Part shown: positions 33,786 through 44,076 of the stretch, piece after piece
How the letters are laid out: every line of letters begins with the position of its first letter
How positions within the stretch are numbered: the stretch's first letter is position 1
DNA from: JBEOJY01 sp040275305
GTDB taxonomy: Bacteria; Pseudomonadota; Alphaproteobacteria; UBA9219
NCBI GenBank assembly: GCA_040275305.1
Contig: JBEOJY010000001.1
Span: forward strand, 62,001 to 126,000
Direction: 5' to 3'
Length of the DNA: 64,000 bases
Notes under the pieces: generated by a model
What the model was told of the DNA's origin: nothing
The model's input: only the letters and a program-made list of their open reading frames with translations
The model's database searches: none
Made by a program: the position numbers and the translations under genes

Positions 33786-35129
33786 ATGCCTAAAAAACTC
33801 TTCATCAAGACCTGGGGTTGCCAGATGAACGTGTACGACTCGGGTCGGATGGCCGATGTCGTGGCGCCGCTTGGCTATGAGCCGGGGGAAAGCGCCGAAG
33901 ACGCCGATTTGGTGATCTTCAACACCTGCCATATTCGTGAGAAGGCGACCGAAAAGCTGTTTTCCGAGTTGGGGCGGTTGAAGCCGTTGCAGGAGGAGAA
34001 GGCCGTTGCGGGCGGGCGCATGATGATCGCGGTGGCGGGTTGCGTCGCGCAGGCAGAAGGCGAGGAGATCCATCGCCGCGCGCCCTATGTCGATTTGGTG
34101 TTCGGGCCGCAATCCTATCACCGATTGCCGGAGATGATCGCGCGGGCGAGCCGCGAGGCAGGGGTGGTGCTGGACACCGATTTTTCTGTCGAACCGAAGT
34201 TCGATCAGTTGCCGCAGGGCGAGAGCAAGGCAGGTGTTAGCGCGTTTTTGTCGATACAGGAAGGTTGTGATAAGTTTTGCGCGTTTTGCGTCGTGCCCTA
34301 CACGCGCGGCGCGGAATATTCGCGCTCGGTCGCGGCGATTCTTGCGGAGGCGGAGAGCCTTACGCGGCGCGGGGCGCGGGAAATCACGCTTTTGGGGCAG
34401 AACGTCAACGCTTTTCATGGTGAAGGGCAGGATGGCCAGGTCTGGGGGCTTGGGCGTTTGCTGCGACGGATGGCCGAGATTCCCGGGGTCAAGCGTCTTC
34501 GCTACATGACTTCGCACCCGCGCGATGTCGATGACGAGCTGATCGCTGCACACCGGGACGTGTCGCAGGTTATGCCTTTTTTGCATCTTCCGGCGCAGAG
34601 CGGTTCGGATTCCATTCTGGCGGCGATGAATCGTAAGCATACGGCGGATGATTATTTGCGGCTGGTGGAGCGGTTGCGCAAGGCGCGGCCAGACTTAGCG
34701 CTTTCGACGGATATTATCGTCGGCTTTCCGGGCGAGACGGATCAGGATTTTGCTGCGACGATGGCGCTGGTGCGCGAGGTCGGCTACGCGCAGTCCTTCT
34801 CGTTCAAATACAGTCGCAGGCCGGGGACTCCGGCGGCGGCGATGCCGAACCAGATTGCGGATGAGGTGAGCGACGCGCGGTTGCAGGAGTTGCAAGCGCT
34901 GTTGCGCGAACAGCAGATTGGTTTCAACGCCGCCATGGTGGGGCGGACTGTGCCCGTATTGTTCGAAAACGAGGGACGGCAGGAGGGGCAAATTTTTGGG
35001 CGCACGTCCTATATGCAGGCTGTGCGGGTCGAGGCCTCCGCGCGACTGATAGGACAGGAGATGCGCGTAGAGATTGAGCAAGCTAGTTTGAATGCCTTGG
35101 CAGGAAGCCTTGCGATCCATGGAGATTGA
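33786..35129 (+). CDS. miaB: tRNA-2-methylthio-N6-dimethylallyladenosine synthase
   Basis: A 447-residue radical-SAM methylthiotransferase that adds a methylthio group to i6A37 in tRNAs. The N-terminal cluster Cys residues are in [21 protein letters not shown] and [10 protein letters not shown]. The radical-SAM CxxxCxxC is [17 protein letters not shown]-terminal TRAM domain follows ([20 protein letters not shown] and onward). The ATG at 33786 is chosen over one 18 nt upstream because it starts at the conserved strand [10 protein letters not shown]. phoH, ybeY and other usual followers are missing. Confidence 0.96.
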   Translation: MPKKLFIKTWGCQMNVYDSGRMADVVAPLGYEPGESAEDADLVIFNTCHIREKATEKLFSELGRLKPLQEEKAVAGGRMMIAVAGCVAQAEGEEIHRRAPYVDLVFGPQSYHRLPEMIARASREAGVVLDTDFSVEPKFDQLPQGESKAGVSAFLSIQEGCDKFCAFCVVPYTRGAEYSRSVAAILAEAESLTRRGAREITLLGQNVNAFHGEGQDGQVWGLGRLLRRMAEIPGVKRLRYMTSHPRDVDDELIAAHRDVSQVMPFLHLPAQSGSDSILAAMNRKHTADDYLRLVERLRKARPDLALSTDIIVGFPGETDQDFAATMALVREVGYAQSFSFKYSRRPGTPAAAMPNQIADEVSDARLQELQALLREQQIGFNAAMVGRTVPVLFENEGRQEGQIFGRTSYMQAVRVEASARLIGQEMRVEIEQASLNALAGSLAIHGD

Positions 35130-35268
35130 AGGCAACCCCAACCAGATCACCTTGCGCAGCTATCAGGCGCGGCGCGATTGGATGCCGACTTTCGTCGGCA
35201 TGACGTTAACGGCCATGTTGGTCTTTATGCTAAAACAGCGTGTTAGCGTATTGATTCGACTTGCGTAG
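35119..35268 (+). other. Short open frame merging a gene start with a repeat
   Basis: A 49-codon frame overlaps the end of miaB by 11 bp. It begins [20 protein letters not shown], then enters a palindromic repeat (GATGCCGACTTTCGTCGGCA, 35181-35200) and the sequence GTGTTAGCG also found in the element at 53690-53955. The first 20 residues could be the start of a lost downstream gene cut by the repeat. This is uncertain, and it may not be translated. Confidence 0.3.
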
Positions 35269-35321
35269 AGACCTGTTGCCGTAAGGAGGGGCTGCGTTGC
35301 GCTTTCTTCGTGACTTGGCGT

Positions 35322-35350
35322 TTGTATCCTGCTGCGGGAGGGGCTATAAT
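35322..35350 (+). promoter_or_regulatory. Candidate sigma70 promoter
   Basis: A consensus TATAAT box at 35345-35350 has a TTGTAT hexamer at 35322-35327, with a 17-nt spacer. It lies 53 bp upstream of the coding start at 35403. Confidence 0.55.
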
Positions 35351-35402
35351 TCCCAGTCTTTAACGTTAACCATATGTATTCATTTGCCAAGCGATTTAGA
35401 AC

Positions 35403-36089
35403 ATGTCTCAATCTTTTAGCCAACGCGCGCCGTTCAACGATTGGTGGTACTGGTCGGAGTGTCTTGTCAAACGGCTCCGGACGATGGCGGATCTTTACCG
35501 GGAGAACGACGAAGTCGAGCGAGCGGAGCAGGCCAATGGCTGGGTAAAAAAGCTTAAAGACAATGTGATGCCTCCAATCACGCTGGCGCGTAAGGGCGCC
35601 AAAACAGACGAGCAGAAAAAAGAACTTAAGGCGCTTGAGGAAGAAGCGATTTTCAACGCGGCGCAAATGTTCCGCGAGCTCCTGACGAATCTTCCCTTTA
35701 TGTCGAGCGCGATTCAAAGTTTCCTTGGCGTCAACTGGCAGGACTGCAATTGGGACGATCCCAATGCGCAGGAAGAAATTGACGAAGATACTGGCTTGCC
35801 GATCAAAAAGAAGAAAAAGAAGGGCGGCGATACGCGCGTGACCGAGTTGTTCTGGGGGCCTAAGGCGCGGCAGGACGAAGGCATTCGCAGCGGCAATGTG
35901 GGGGATGGCGGGTTGCCCGGCATTCTGTACAATCTCCTGTTGGCCGAGAAAACCACATCGAACCGCGCGCCGACGGAGTATGGTCAGGCGATGCTGGCGT
36001 CTGCCGTGCAGCAAAATCTTGCGACATCCATGCAGCAGGCCGAGAAACTAGGACACAGCATGAATTTCCGGCCCGGCGGGTCGATCTAA
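35403..36089 (+). CDS. Unknown protein with Lys-rich insert
   Basis: A 228-residue soluble protein. The N-terminus is aromatic and charged (FNDWWYWSECLVKRLRTMAD) and the next 60 residues are helical. A basic run of seven Lys (LPIKKKKKKGG, about residues 136-146) divides it. The C-terminal region is Gln/Met-rich and ends NFRPGGSI. No ribosome site is obvious, but a good promoter lies upstream. I recognise no family. It precedes map by 18 bp and may be co-transcribed with it. Confidence 0.65.
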   Translation: MSQSFSQRAPFNDWWYWSECLVKRLRTMADLYRENDEVERAEQANGWVKKLKDNVMPPITLARKGAKTDEQKKELKALEEEAIFNAAQMFRELLTNLPFMSSAIQSFLGVNWQDCNWDDPNAQEEIDEDTGLPIKKKKKKGGDTRVTELFWGPKARQDEGIRSGNVGDGGLPGILYNLLLAEKTTSNRAPTEYGQAMLASAVQQNLATSMQQAEKLGHSMNFRPGGSI

Positions 36090-36107
36090 CCAGAGGCGGG
36101 ACGCTTG

Positions 36108-36932
36108 ATGGATGATGACGACCACTACGAAAATTCTGATGGCATCGAGATTCACGGCGCGGAAGATTTCGTGGCGATGCGTCGCGCTGGGCGGTTGGCC
36201 GCCGAGTTGCTCGACGTCGTGATTCCGCTCGTTATTCCGGGCGCGAGGACGGGGGATATCGACGATTTTTGCGATCAATGGACGCGCGACCATGGCGCGA
36301 CTTCGGCGCCGCTTGGCTATCGCGGATTTCCTCGTGCGACGTGCATTTCTCCTAACCATGTGGTCTGTCATGGCATTCCTGGCGACAAGTGGATCGAGGA
36401 AGGCGATATCGTCAACATTGATGTGACGGTGTTGCTTGATGGATGGCACGGGGATTCCAGTCGCATGTTTTTGGTCGGCGACAAGGTTGGGGTGAAGGCT
36501 CGCAGACTGGTCGACGTAACCTATGAATGCCTGATGATTGGCATTGAGGCGGTTAAGCCCGGCGCGACCTTTGGGGATATCGGCCACGCCATCCAGACTC
36601 ATGCCGAAGCCGCCGGGTTTTCGGTGGTGCGCGATTTTTGCGGCCATGGCGTGGGGCGCGTGTTCCATACGCAGCCTTCGGTCCTGCATTACGGCAAGCC
36701 GGGTCAGGGAGCTGAGATCAAACCGGGGATGATTTTTACCATCGAGCCGATGATCAATGCAGGCAAATACGAGATCAAAGTCCTTAATGACGGGTGGACG
36801 GCGGTTACGAAAGACAAATCGCTTTCGGCACAGTTCGAGCACACCATTGGCGTCACGGAAACAGGCGCAGAGATTTTTACCTTGTCGCCGCGTGGCTTGC
36901 ATAACCCTCCTTATCTCATCCCCCCTGCTTGA
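36108..36932 (+). CDS. map: Type I methionine aminopeptidase
   Basis: A 274-residue enzyme removing initiator Met. Metal ligands are seen as Asp in VNIDVTVLLDGWHGD (both Asp), His in FCGHGVGRVFH, Glu in FTIEPMI and Glu in QFEHTIGVTE; the substrate-binding His is in NHVVCHGIPG. The N-terminal 10 residues are acidic. Start at the ATG 36108; a TTG immediately before is less likely. Its stop overlaps the ccmA start (TGATG). Confidence 0.95.
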   Translation: MDDDDHYENSDGIEIHGAEDFVAMRRAGRLAAELLDVVIPLVIPGARTGDIDDFCDQWTRDHGATSAPLGYRGFPRATCISPNHVVCHGIPGDKWIEEGDIVNIDVTVLLDGWHGDSSRMFLVGDKVGVKARRLVDVTYECLMIGIEAVKPGATFGDIGHAIQTHAEAAGFSVVRDFCGHGVGRVFHTQPSVLHYGKPGQGAEIKPGMIFTIEPMINAGKYEIKVLNDGWTAVTKDKSLSAQFEHTIGVTETGAEIFTLSPRGLHNPPYLIPPA

Positions 36933-37567
36933 TGGTCGGAAGCGTATCCCATTCTGCGGTGTTTGAGGCCGATAACCTCTCTTGCCGTCGTAGTGGACGC
37001 TGCGTGTTTCGCGGGGTGTCGTTTGTGTTGGAAGCTGGGGGGGCGCTTGTCGTCATGGGGGCTAACGGCAGCGGAAAATCAACCTTGCTGCGTGTGTTGG
37101 CTGGATTGTTGCCGCATGTGGGCGGCTCGTTGCGTTGGCAAGGAGAGATTCTGAATCCTTTTGGCGAAGGGTGGCGTGAGCGCGTACGCTATGTCGGGCA
37201 CTTGGACGCTTGCAAACCGGAATGGACGGTGGGCGAGACTCTGGCCTACTGGGGTGACCTTTATCGCGCGACACTGCGAGACGATCCTTTTTGTTTGCTG
37301 CCGGACGTGGGAACCGGTCGGCTTGTGCGCTTTTTGTCGGCAGGGCAGCGGCGGAAGCTGGCTTTGACGCGGCTGTGTTTGTCCGGGGGAACTCAGGAAT
37401 CCCGCGTTTGGCTGCTGGACGAGCCGATGACGGCGCTTGATCAAGTTGGACAGGACGCGCTTGTTAACCTTATCGAGAGCCATCGCAAAGCAGCGGGGCT
37501 TGTGGTTATCGCTTCGCATCAAGGGGTGCCTTTGAGCCGACAAGTCGTTCTGAGTTTGTCCGTTTGA
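36932..37567 (+). CDS. ccmA: CcmA-like heme-exporter ABC ATPase, orphan
   Basis: A 211-residue ABC ATPase. Walker A is MGANGSGKSTLLR, the signature is FLSAGQRRKLALTRL (the LSAGQ form typical of CcmA), and Walker B is VWLLDEPMTAL. CcmA energises the CcmABCD system of c-type cytochrome maturation. The membrane partner ccmB, normally next, is absent; gdhZ follows after 170 bp. The ATG at 36932 overlaps the map stop. The family assignment is good, but without ccmB the system cannot be confirmed here. Confidence 0.82.
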   Translation: MVGSVSHSAVFEADNLSCRRSGRCVFRGVSFVLEAGGALVVMGANGSGKSTLLRVLAGLLPHVGGSLRWQGEILNPFGEGWRERVRYVGHLDACKPEWTVGETLAYWGDLYRATLRDDPFCLLPDVGTGRLVRFLSAGQRRKLALTRLCLSGGTQESRVWLLDEPMTALDQVGQDALVNLIESHRKAAGLVVIASHQGVPLSRQVVLSLSV

Positions 37568-37735
37568 GCCAGAATTATTTTGCAGTTGCACGCGCCTTCG
37601 CAAGAGCGAGACAGGAAACTATAAGTTCTCGATTGCTCGATTGACCTGCCGGAAAGCGGGCATTACTTTGTTTTCTTGCGCGCTTGAGGGGGTTGGCGAG
37701 CTTATAACAAACGGCAATTTTGAAAGGGATGGCGT

Positions 37736-40700
37736 ATGTCGAAGCGGGTAGGCAAGTCACAGACGGCGCGTTCGGGCAATAGTTCTCCCTCCGGCAAGCC
37801 CACACGAAAAACCCAAGGCGGTTTGAACAACGGTTCATCCCCCTCGTCCGCTGTTTCTTCCAGTTCGCCTTATCCGGCCGCTCCGGAAATTTTTGAGAAG
37901 ATATTTTACGCCGATATTCCTCAGGCAGATTTGTCGGCTTTTCAGGCGCATGACCGCGCGCGCATTGTGGCATCGATCTGGCATCTTGCGCGGGAGCGCG
38001 CGAGGGGTGAACTGAAGCTGCGGCTTTACAATCCGTCGCCTGCGCGGGATGGCTGGACGGTCGATCACACTGTTTTGGAAATCATCAACGACGATATGCC
38101 GTTTCTCGTCGAGTCGGTGACTGGCGCGTTGCAACGGCGCGGCTTGACGGTGCACCTTGTTATCCACCCGCTCGTGCGTTTGCGGCGTTCGCAGCAAGGC
38201 GCTTTTCAAGAATTGCTTGGCGGCGTGAGCATTGTCAATATCGCGGCGCTTGCCTCTCCGTCGCTTGCGCGCGTGGACGTGTCGTCCCCCCCGGATGTGA
38301 CGGCGATCGGGAGGGCAATCACAGAGTCTTTCATTCATATTCAATTTGATCACTGCCTTGATGATATGACCTTGCGCGAGATCGAAGCCGATGTACGCAG
38401 CGTGTTGGCCGATGCGCGGGCTTGCGTCGAAGATTGGCCTGCGATGCGACAGCGCATGGAAGAGACCATTGCCAACGCGCAAGCCTCGAAACTTCAGTGC
38501 GGCGATATCGCCGAGAACACGGAAGAAGTGAAGGCGTTTTTACGCTGGATCGACGATAATAATTTTGTTTACCTTGGTTATCGCGAAGTCGATTTCGAGT
38601 GCTCGGACGATAACAAGCTGCGTTCGATCAAGGTGCGCAAGAATTCAGGGCTTGGCATTCTGCGCGATCCCGACGTGCGCATGTTCGGCGGCATGCGTGA
38701 CATCGTCGCGAGCAAGAGTCCGGAGTTGCAGCTGTATGTGCGCCAGTACCGTATTTTAAGCGTCGCTAAAACGTGCGCGATTTCTCGCGTGCATCGCATG
38801 GTTCCGATGGACGCCCTGTTTATTCGCGCCTTCAACAGCGAAGGGCGGCTGATGTCCGAGCGGCTGTTCGTTGGGTTGTTCACGTCGCAATCCTATGCGC
38901 AGAGTCCGCGCGAGGTGCCGTTCCTGCGCCGCAAGATTGAGAATGTTATCGCTAAAGCAGGTTTCTTGCCGACCAGCCATAATGGGCGCGCGTTGGTGCA
39001 CATTCTTAGCAACTATCCCCATGACGAGCTCTTTCAAATCGCTGAGGACGAGCTTCTCAACAACGCGCTTGGCATTCTACAGTTGCAGGAGCGCGCGCGC
39101 GTCGCGTTGTTTGTTCGTCGCGATCCGTTCAAGCGGTTCGCGACGTGCCTGATCTATGTGCCGCGCGACCGCTATGATTCCTCGTTGCGCTACAAATTCC
39201 ACCATTTGCTGGAAGCGACGTTTGGCGGCACGACAGAGAATTGGCAGGTTCGTATTGATGACAATCCGCTTGCGCGCGCGTTCATCACGATTCGGTTGCG
39301 TTCGGAAACCTATAAAGATCCAGATTTTAAGAAACTGGAATCGGATTTGCGCGATCTTTGCCGCGCGTGGCATGATCGTTTGCGCGATTGCTTGGCCGCG
39401 CGATATGGCGAGGCGGCAGGGTTGGCGCTGCTTGGACGATATCGTCGCGCGTTTTTGCCTTCCTATCGCGAGGCGGTCGATCCGGCGCGCGCGGTGAATG
39501 ATATTCAGGTCATTGAGCGCAGCAAGGCGACGCTTGGCGAACGTCTGGCGGTCGAGTTTGAGTTGCCGGGGGCCGATGGGCTTTATCATCTTAAGCTGTT
39601 TCAGGCCAATCGTCCGATCGTGTTGTCGCAGGCTTTGCCGTTGATCGAGAATGCGGGGCTGAAGGTCGAATATATGGGGGGGCCTTACGAGGTGCTTCCG
39701 CGCGACGCGCTGAAGGCGGTTTACGTCCATGATTTTGCCGCGCGTCCGGCTTTGTCACCGATTGTCGAACCGCACCGGATCAAGACGGTTTTTGAAGAGG
39801 CGTTCGCCAGAATCTGGACGGGCGAGGTCGAGAACGACGCTTTCAACGGGTTGTCGATCCGCGCTGGGATGTCGTGGAGGGAGATCATCGTGCTGCGTTG
39901 TTTTGCGCGATATCTTCGCCAGCTGAGGATCCCATACAGCCACGATATGATGGCGGCGACATTTCTCACGCATCCTGAACTGGCGCAGCGTCTTTACGCG
40001 CTGTTTTTCGCGCGGCACAATCCCGATCTTCAGGGCAACCGCCAAGCGGTGATGCGCGAGATCGAAAAGCCGATCGAGGAAGCGTTGGCCAAGGTGGATG
40101 CGCTGGAGGAAGACAGGATTATCCGCCGCTATCTCAATCTTGCGCACGCCTCGTTGCGCACAAATTATTTCCAATCGGACGCAGATGGCGCCTGCAAACC
40201 GAGTCTCGCGATTAAGTTCGACAGTCGCGCGGTCGATTTCATGCCGTTGCCGCGCCCGCTTTACGAGATTTTCATTTACAGTCCGCGCGTTGAGGCGGTG
40301 CATTTGCGTGGCGGTAAGGTCGCGCGCGGCGGCATTCGCTGGTCGGACAGGCGAGATGATTTCCGCAATGAGATTCTGGGGCTGATGAAGGCCCAGATGG
40401 TCAAGAACACAGTGATCGTTCCGGTCGGTTCGAAGGGCGGGTTCATCGTCAAGCATCCTTCTTCGGAGCCGGAGAAGCATCAGGCCGAGGGCGTCGCGTG
40501 CTACCAGACGATGATGCGCGGGATGCTTGATATCACAGACAATCGCGTCGGCAGCAAGATCGTGCCGCCGGAGCGTGTGGTGCGGCATGATGGGGACGAT
40601 CCCTATCTTGTGGTGGCGGCGGACAAGGGAACGGCTTCGTTCTCCGATATTGCCAATGCGATTTCGCAGGAGCGCGGGTTCTGGCTCGACGATGCGTTCG

Positions 40701-42727
40701 CGTCGGGCGGTTCGGCGGGGTACGATCACAAAGGCATGGGCATCACCGCGCGAGGCGCGTGGGAAGCCGTCAAGCGCCATTTCCGAGAGATGGGCAAGGA
40801 CATTCAGACGACGGAGTTCACCTGCGTCGGCGTCGGCGACATGTCGGGCGATGTGTTTGGCAACGGCATGTTGTTGTCGGAGCATACCTTGCTTCTGGGC
40901 GCGTTCGATCACCGCCATATTTTCTGCGATCCGATGCCGGATGCGGCTGTCAGTTACGCGGAGCGCAAGCGCTTGTTCGATAAGCCGCGCAGCTCGTGGG
41001 CTGATTACGACAGGGCGAAGATTTCGAAGGGCGGCGGCGTTTTCGCGCGTTCGGAGAAGTCGATCAAGATTTTGCCTGAGATGAAAAAAGCGTTCGGGAT
41101 ATCCGCAGACAGTCTGCCCCCGGCGGAGTTGATTCAGGCGATGCTCAAGGCTGAGGTGGAGCTGGTTTATTTCGGCGGCATCGGGACCTATGTGAAGGCT
41201 TCGACCGAGACGCACGAGGATGTGGGGGACCGCGCGGCGGAGGCCTTGCGGATCGACGCGAAAGATATTCGCGCGAAGGTCGTCGGCGAAGGGGCTAACC
41301 TTGGCATGACGCAGCGCGGGCGCATCGAATATGCGTTGCGCGGCGGCAGGCTTAACACGGACGCTATCGACAATTCTGCGGGCGTCGATACGTCCGACCA
41401 CGAGGTCAACATCAAGATTCTTCTGCGTCGCGTGGTGGATCGCAAGGGGCTGTCGATCAAGGACCGCAACAAGCTGCTCGGCAGCATGACGGACGAGGTC
41501 GGCGAGCTTGTTCTGCGCGACAACATCCGGCAGACGCAGGCGATTTCGATCGCGGAATCGCAGGCGGCTGAGCTGTTGCCTTCGCATGTGCGCACGATCC
41601 ACGCGCTGGAAACGACAGGGTTGTTGAACTGCGTGGTTGAATACCTGCCCGATGGCCATGCTTTGGCAGAACGCCAGCGCACAGGCAAGGGGTTGACGCG
41701 CCCGGAACTGGCCGTGTTGCTGGCTTATGCGAAGATTTGGCTGTACGAGGAAATTCTCGCTTCCTCTTTGCCGGACGACGCTTATTTGGAGCGCGAGCTT
41801 GAGTTGTATTTTCCGGCGGCGCTGCGTAAGAAGCACGCCGACGATATCGAGCACCATCAGCTCGCGCGTGAGATCGTGGCGACGGCGGTGACCAACAGCG
41901 TCGTCAATCGTGGCGGTTGTCACTTCGTCTTCGCGATGATGGATCGTACGGGTCAGGATGCCGTGGCGGTGGCTCGCGCTTATTTGTTGTCGCGCGAGTC
42001 TTTCCGTTTACGCGATGTGTGGCAAGAGATTGACGCGCTCGATAACAAGGTTTCTGTGGCCGCGCAGATGCGCATGCATCGCATGGTGCAGCAGACCTTG
42101 CGCAATGTCACGCAGCGCTTTTTGAACTTACCGGATATTCCCACCAAGCTTGCGCCTGCGATGCAGGCCTATAGCCGCGATGTCGAAGCGTTGGCGAAGT
42201 GGCTGTCGAAGTGCGGAGGCGGTCCGGCCTGCCATTACAAGGACGTAGAATCCGAGTTAATCGCTCAAATGGTACCGCCTGTTTTAGCGCGGCGCATCGC
42301 GATGTTGCCCGCGCTGGAGACGGCGCTCGATCTTTGCCGTCTGGCCGAGGCGGCCAAGGTTTCGTTGGAAGGCGCGGCGGAAGCGCATTTTGCGCTTGGC
42401 GAGCGGTTGGGCTTCGACTGGTTGTCTGGCAGGGCGCATGCCGCTTCGGCGGTCGCGCAGACTTCCTGGCACCGCGAGGCGATGGCGGTTTTGCTCGATG
42501 ATCTCGCCGATATTCGCAGGCGGCTGGTGTCGCAGGCGCTTGGCGTGGCGGGAGGCAAGGGCAAGAAAGTTTCCGCTTCTCCGGCGCAAAGGCTGGAGGC
42601 ATGGGCAGAGGCGCATGCGGACGATCTTGTGCGCTATGACACGATGCTGCATGAATGGCGCAATGCGGGCGTCGTCGATATGGCGATGTTGACGTTGGCG
42701 GTCAGGAAGTTGGGCGAGCTGGGGTAA
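37736..42727 (+). CDS. gdhZ: NAD-specific glutamate dehydrogenase, large (about 180 kDa) type
   Basis: A 1663-residue enzyme that deaminates glutamate to 2-oxoglutarate with NAD. It is the large L180-class GDH found in alphaproteobacteria, Pseudomonas and actinobacteria. The N-terminal half carries ACT-like regulatory regions. The catalytic core lies at about residues 850-1250, with GGIRWSDRRDDFRNEILGL, the substrate Lys region PVGSKGGFIVK, VVAADKGTASFSD and FTCVGVGDMSGDVFG. A C-terminal helical domain follows. GAAAGGGA precedes the ATG. It stands alone, with long gaps on both sides, so it is probably monocistronic. Confidence 0.96.
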   Translation: MSKRVGKSQTARSGNSSPSGKPTRKTQGGLNNGSSPSSAVSSSSPYPAAPEIFEKIFYADIPQADLSAFQAHDRARIVASIWHLARERARGELKLRLYNPSPARDGWTVDHTVLEIINDDMPFLVESVTGALQRRGLTVHLVIHPLVRLRRSQQGAFQELLGGVSIVNIAALASPSLARVDVSSPPDVTAIGRAITESFIHIQFDHCLDDMTLREIEADVRSVLADARACVEDWPAMRQRMEETIANAQASKLQCGDIAENTEEVKAFLRWIDDNNFVYLGYREVDFECSDDNKLRSIKVRKNSGLGILRDPDVRMFGGMRDIVASKSPELQLYVRQYRILSVAKTCAISRVHRMVPMDALFIRAFNSEGRLMSERLFVGLFTSQSYAQSPREVPFLRRKIENVIAKAGFLPTSHNGRALVHILSNYPHDELFQIAEDELLNNALGILQLQERARVALFVRRDPFKRFATCLIYVPRDRYDSSLRYKFHHLLEATFGGTTENWQVRIDDNPLARAFITIRLRSETYKDPDFKKLESDLRDLCRAWHDRLRDCLAARYGEAAGLALLGRYRRAFLPSYREAVDPARAVNDIQVIERSKATLGERLAVEFELPGADGLYHLKLFQANRPIVLSQALPLIENAGLKVEYMGGPYEVLPRDALKAVYVHDFAARPALSPIVEPHRIKTVFEEAFARIWTGEVENDAFNGLSIRAGMSWREIIVLRCFARYLRQLRIPYSHDMMAATFLTHPELAQRLYALFFARHNPDLQGNRQAVMREIEKPIEEALAKVDALEEDRIIRRYLNLAHASLRTNYFQSDADGACKPSLAIKFDSRAVDFMPLPRPLYEIFIYSPRVEAVHLRGGKVARGGIRWSDRRDDFRNEILGLMKAQMVKNTVIVPVGSKGGFIVKHPSSEPEKHQAEGVACYQTMMRGMLDITDNRVGSKIVPPERVVRHDGDDPYLVVAADKGTASFSDIANAISQERGFWLDDAFASGGSAGYDHKGMGITARGAWEAVKRHFREMGKDIQTTEFTCVGVGDMSGDVFGNGMLLSEHTLLLGAFDHRHIFCDPMPDAAVSYAERKRLFDKPRSSWADYDRAKISKGGGVFARSEKSIKILPEMKKAFGISADSLPPAELIQAMLKAEVELVYFGGIGTYVKASTETHEDVGDRAAEALRIDAKDIRAKVVGEGANLGMTQRGRIEYALRGGRLNTDAIDNSAGVDTSDHEVNIKILLRRVVDRKGLSIKDRNKLLGSMTDEVGELVLRDNIRQTQAISIAESQAAELLPSHVRTIHALETTGLLNCVVEYLPDGHALAERQRTGKGLTRPELAVLLAYAKIWLYEEILASSLPDDAYLERELELYFPAALRKKHADDIEHHQLAREIVATAVTNSVVNRGGCHFVFAMMDRTGQDAVAVARAYLLSRESFRLRDVWQEIDALDNKVSVAAQMRMHRMVQQTLRNVTQRFLNLPDIPTKLAPAMQAYSRDVEALAKWLSKCGGGPACHYKDVESELIAQMVPPVLARRIAMLPALETALDLCRLAEAAKVSLEGAAEAHFALGERLGFDWLSGRAHAASAVAQTSWHREAMAVLLDDLADIRRRLVSQALGVAGGKGKKVSASPAQRLEAWAEAHADDLVRYDTMLHEWRNAGVVDMAMLTLAVRKLGELG

Positions 42728-42995
42728 TTTGGTTGTCGTTATCGCTTTACTTGTGTTACGGCCAAGGTTGCCTTGAGTGTTTTATGCAACCATAGTCCTT
42801 TTTGCATGTTGCCTAAATAATTTGGTATGACCAAAATATCGTTGGTTTTCATTCTTTGCATTTGTGGAGATTGTCTGTGAAATATTGTATGCTAATACCC
42901 GATTTTGCGCTTGTGCGGGAGGCTGTTCAGGCGGGGCGGGAAATTGCAGACTACTCTTCGCCTAGCCGAGACGCTGCCATTAATTATCAGATACT

Positions 42996-43217
42996 ATGGC
43001 GGGATATCATGCTTCGGATGGCCGTTTTGCCGAGGCCGCATTGCAGGTCGTAACCTACGCTGCGGCGGGCGGGAAGATGGAAGACATGCACAGGACTATT
43101 ATCGTGCGCGCGTCGGAAGTTAGTCGCGTGGGCAAGCTTTTGATGAAATGGTCGGTGAGACAGCCGTGGTTTTGCCGGATGCTCATGGACAGTCCGCAAG
43201 AATGTGCGCCCGCTTAG
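42996..43217 (+). CDS. Doubtful small protein
   Basis: A possible 73-residue protein (MAGYHASDGRFAEAALQVVT at the start) in the 538-bp gap between gdhZ and radC. No ribosome site is seen before the ATG at 42996. An overlapping frame (42889-43053, MLIPDFALVREAVQAGREIA) has comparable coding look, so one of them, or a frameshifted ancestor of both, may be real. No family recognised. The rest of the gap, 42728-42888, is AT-rich and shows nothing. Confidence 0.3.
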   Translation: MAGYHASDGRFAEAALQVVTYAAAGGKMEDMHRTIIVRASEVSRVGKLLMKWSVRQPWFCRMLMDSPQECAPA

Positions 43218-43265
43218 AGCTTGGTTCTCTGGCTTTCGCGTGCGGGTTGAGATAGCTTTGCCTTT

Positions 43266-44009
43266 ATGTCTAAGGATTTGTTCGCTCAAAGATCAGTGAC
43301 GGGCGCAGTGGACGCGGAGGAACAAGATTCCTGTCGCAAGGCGCCGCATTATTATGGCCATCGCGAACGCTTGCGTGGGCGGTTATTCGAGCGCGGGGCG
43401 GATTCTCTTCAGGATTATGAGCTTCTGGAACTTTTGCTGTTCGCCGCGATTCCTCGCCGCGATGTGAAGCCTTTGGCCAAGACGCTGTTGGAGACTTTTG
43501 GGGATTTGTGGAGTCTTTTGAACGCTGGTCCGGACAAGCTTTTGGCGGCAGGGTTGTCCGAGGCGGCGGCGGCGAACCTGCTTGCCACGGGGGCGGTGGC
43601 GTTGCGGGCGCATAAAGGGGCGGCCCTGAGGGGGACGGTGCTGAACAGTTGGCAGCGGGTGGTGGATTACTGCCGCGCCGCGTTGGCGCATGAGCCTAAG
43701 GAGCAGTTCCGTATTCTGTTCATCGACCGCAAAAATCACCTTTTGGCGGAGGATAAACATCAAAGGGGCACGATCGACCATACGCCCGTTTATCCGCGCG
43801 AGATCGTGCAGAGGGCGTTGGAGGTCGGGGCGGGGGCTCTGGTGCTCGTCCATAACCACCCCAGCGGGGATCCGCAACCTAGCCGGGAAGATATTGAGAT
43901 GACGAACGCGTTGGTTAAGATTTGCATGCCTTTAGGGATTACCATCCATGATCACCTTGTGATTGGCCGTGAAGGGGTGGCCAGTTTCAAGGTTTTGGGA
44001 CTTCTTTAG
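43266..44009 (+). CDS. radC: RadC-family protein (MPN+/JAMM domain)
   Basis: A 247-residue protein. The JAMM metal motif is VLVHNHPSGDPQPSREDIEMT, with an upstream Glu in RGTIDHTPVYPREI. An N-terminal helix-hairpin-helix-like region (YELLELLLFAAIPRRDVKPL) is present. The family is called DNA repair protein RadC, but a repair role is doubtful and the true function is unclear. The start at 43266 has only a weak ribosome site. Confidence 0.93.
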   Translation: MSKDLFAQRSVTGAVDAEEQDSCRKAPHYYGHRERLRGRLFERGADSLQDYELLELLLFAAIPRRDVKPLAKTLLETFGDLWSLLNAGPDKLLAAGLSEAAAANLLATGAVALRAHKGAALRGTVLNSWQRVVDYCRAALAHEPKEQFRILFIDRKNHLLAEDKHQRGTIDHTPVYPREIVQRALEVGAGALVLVHNHPSGDPQPSREDIEMTNALVKICMPLGITIHDHLVIGREGVASFKVLGLL

Positions 44010-44076
44010 GGAGTAGTTGCCTTTACCGCCAAAATCGTTAAAACTAGCGCCGCTTGCTTTGTTTGGGGGCCTTCCG

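Noticed and set aside
39755..41923. A 722-codon open frame on the minus strand opposite gdhZ
   Set aside because: It lies inside the strongly conserved dehydrogenase core, has Arg/His-rich nonsense composition and is a mirror of GC-rich codon use.
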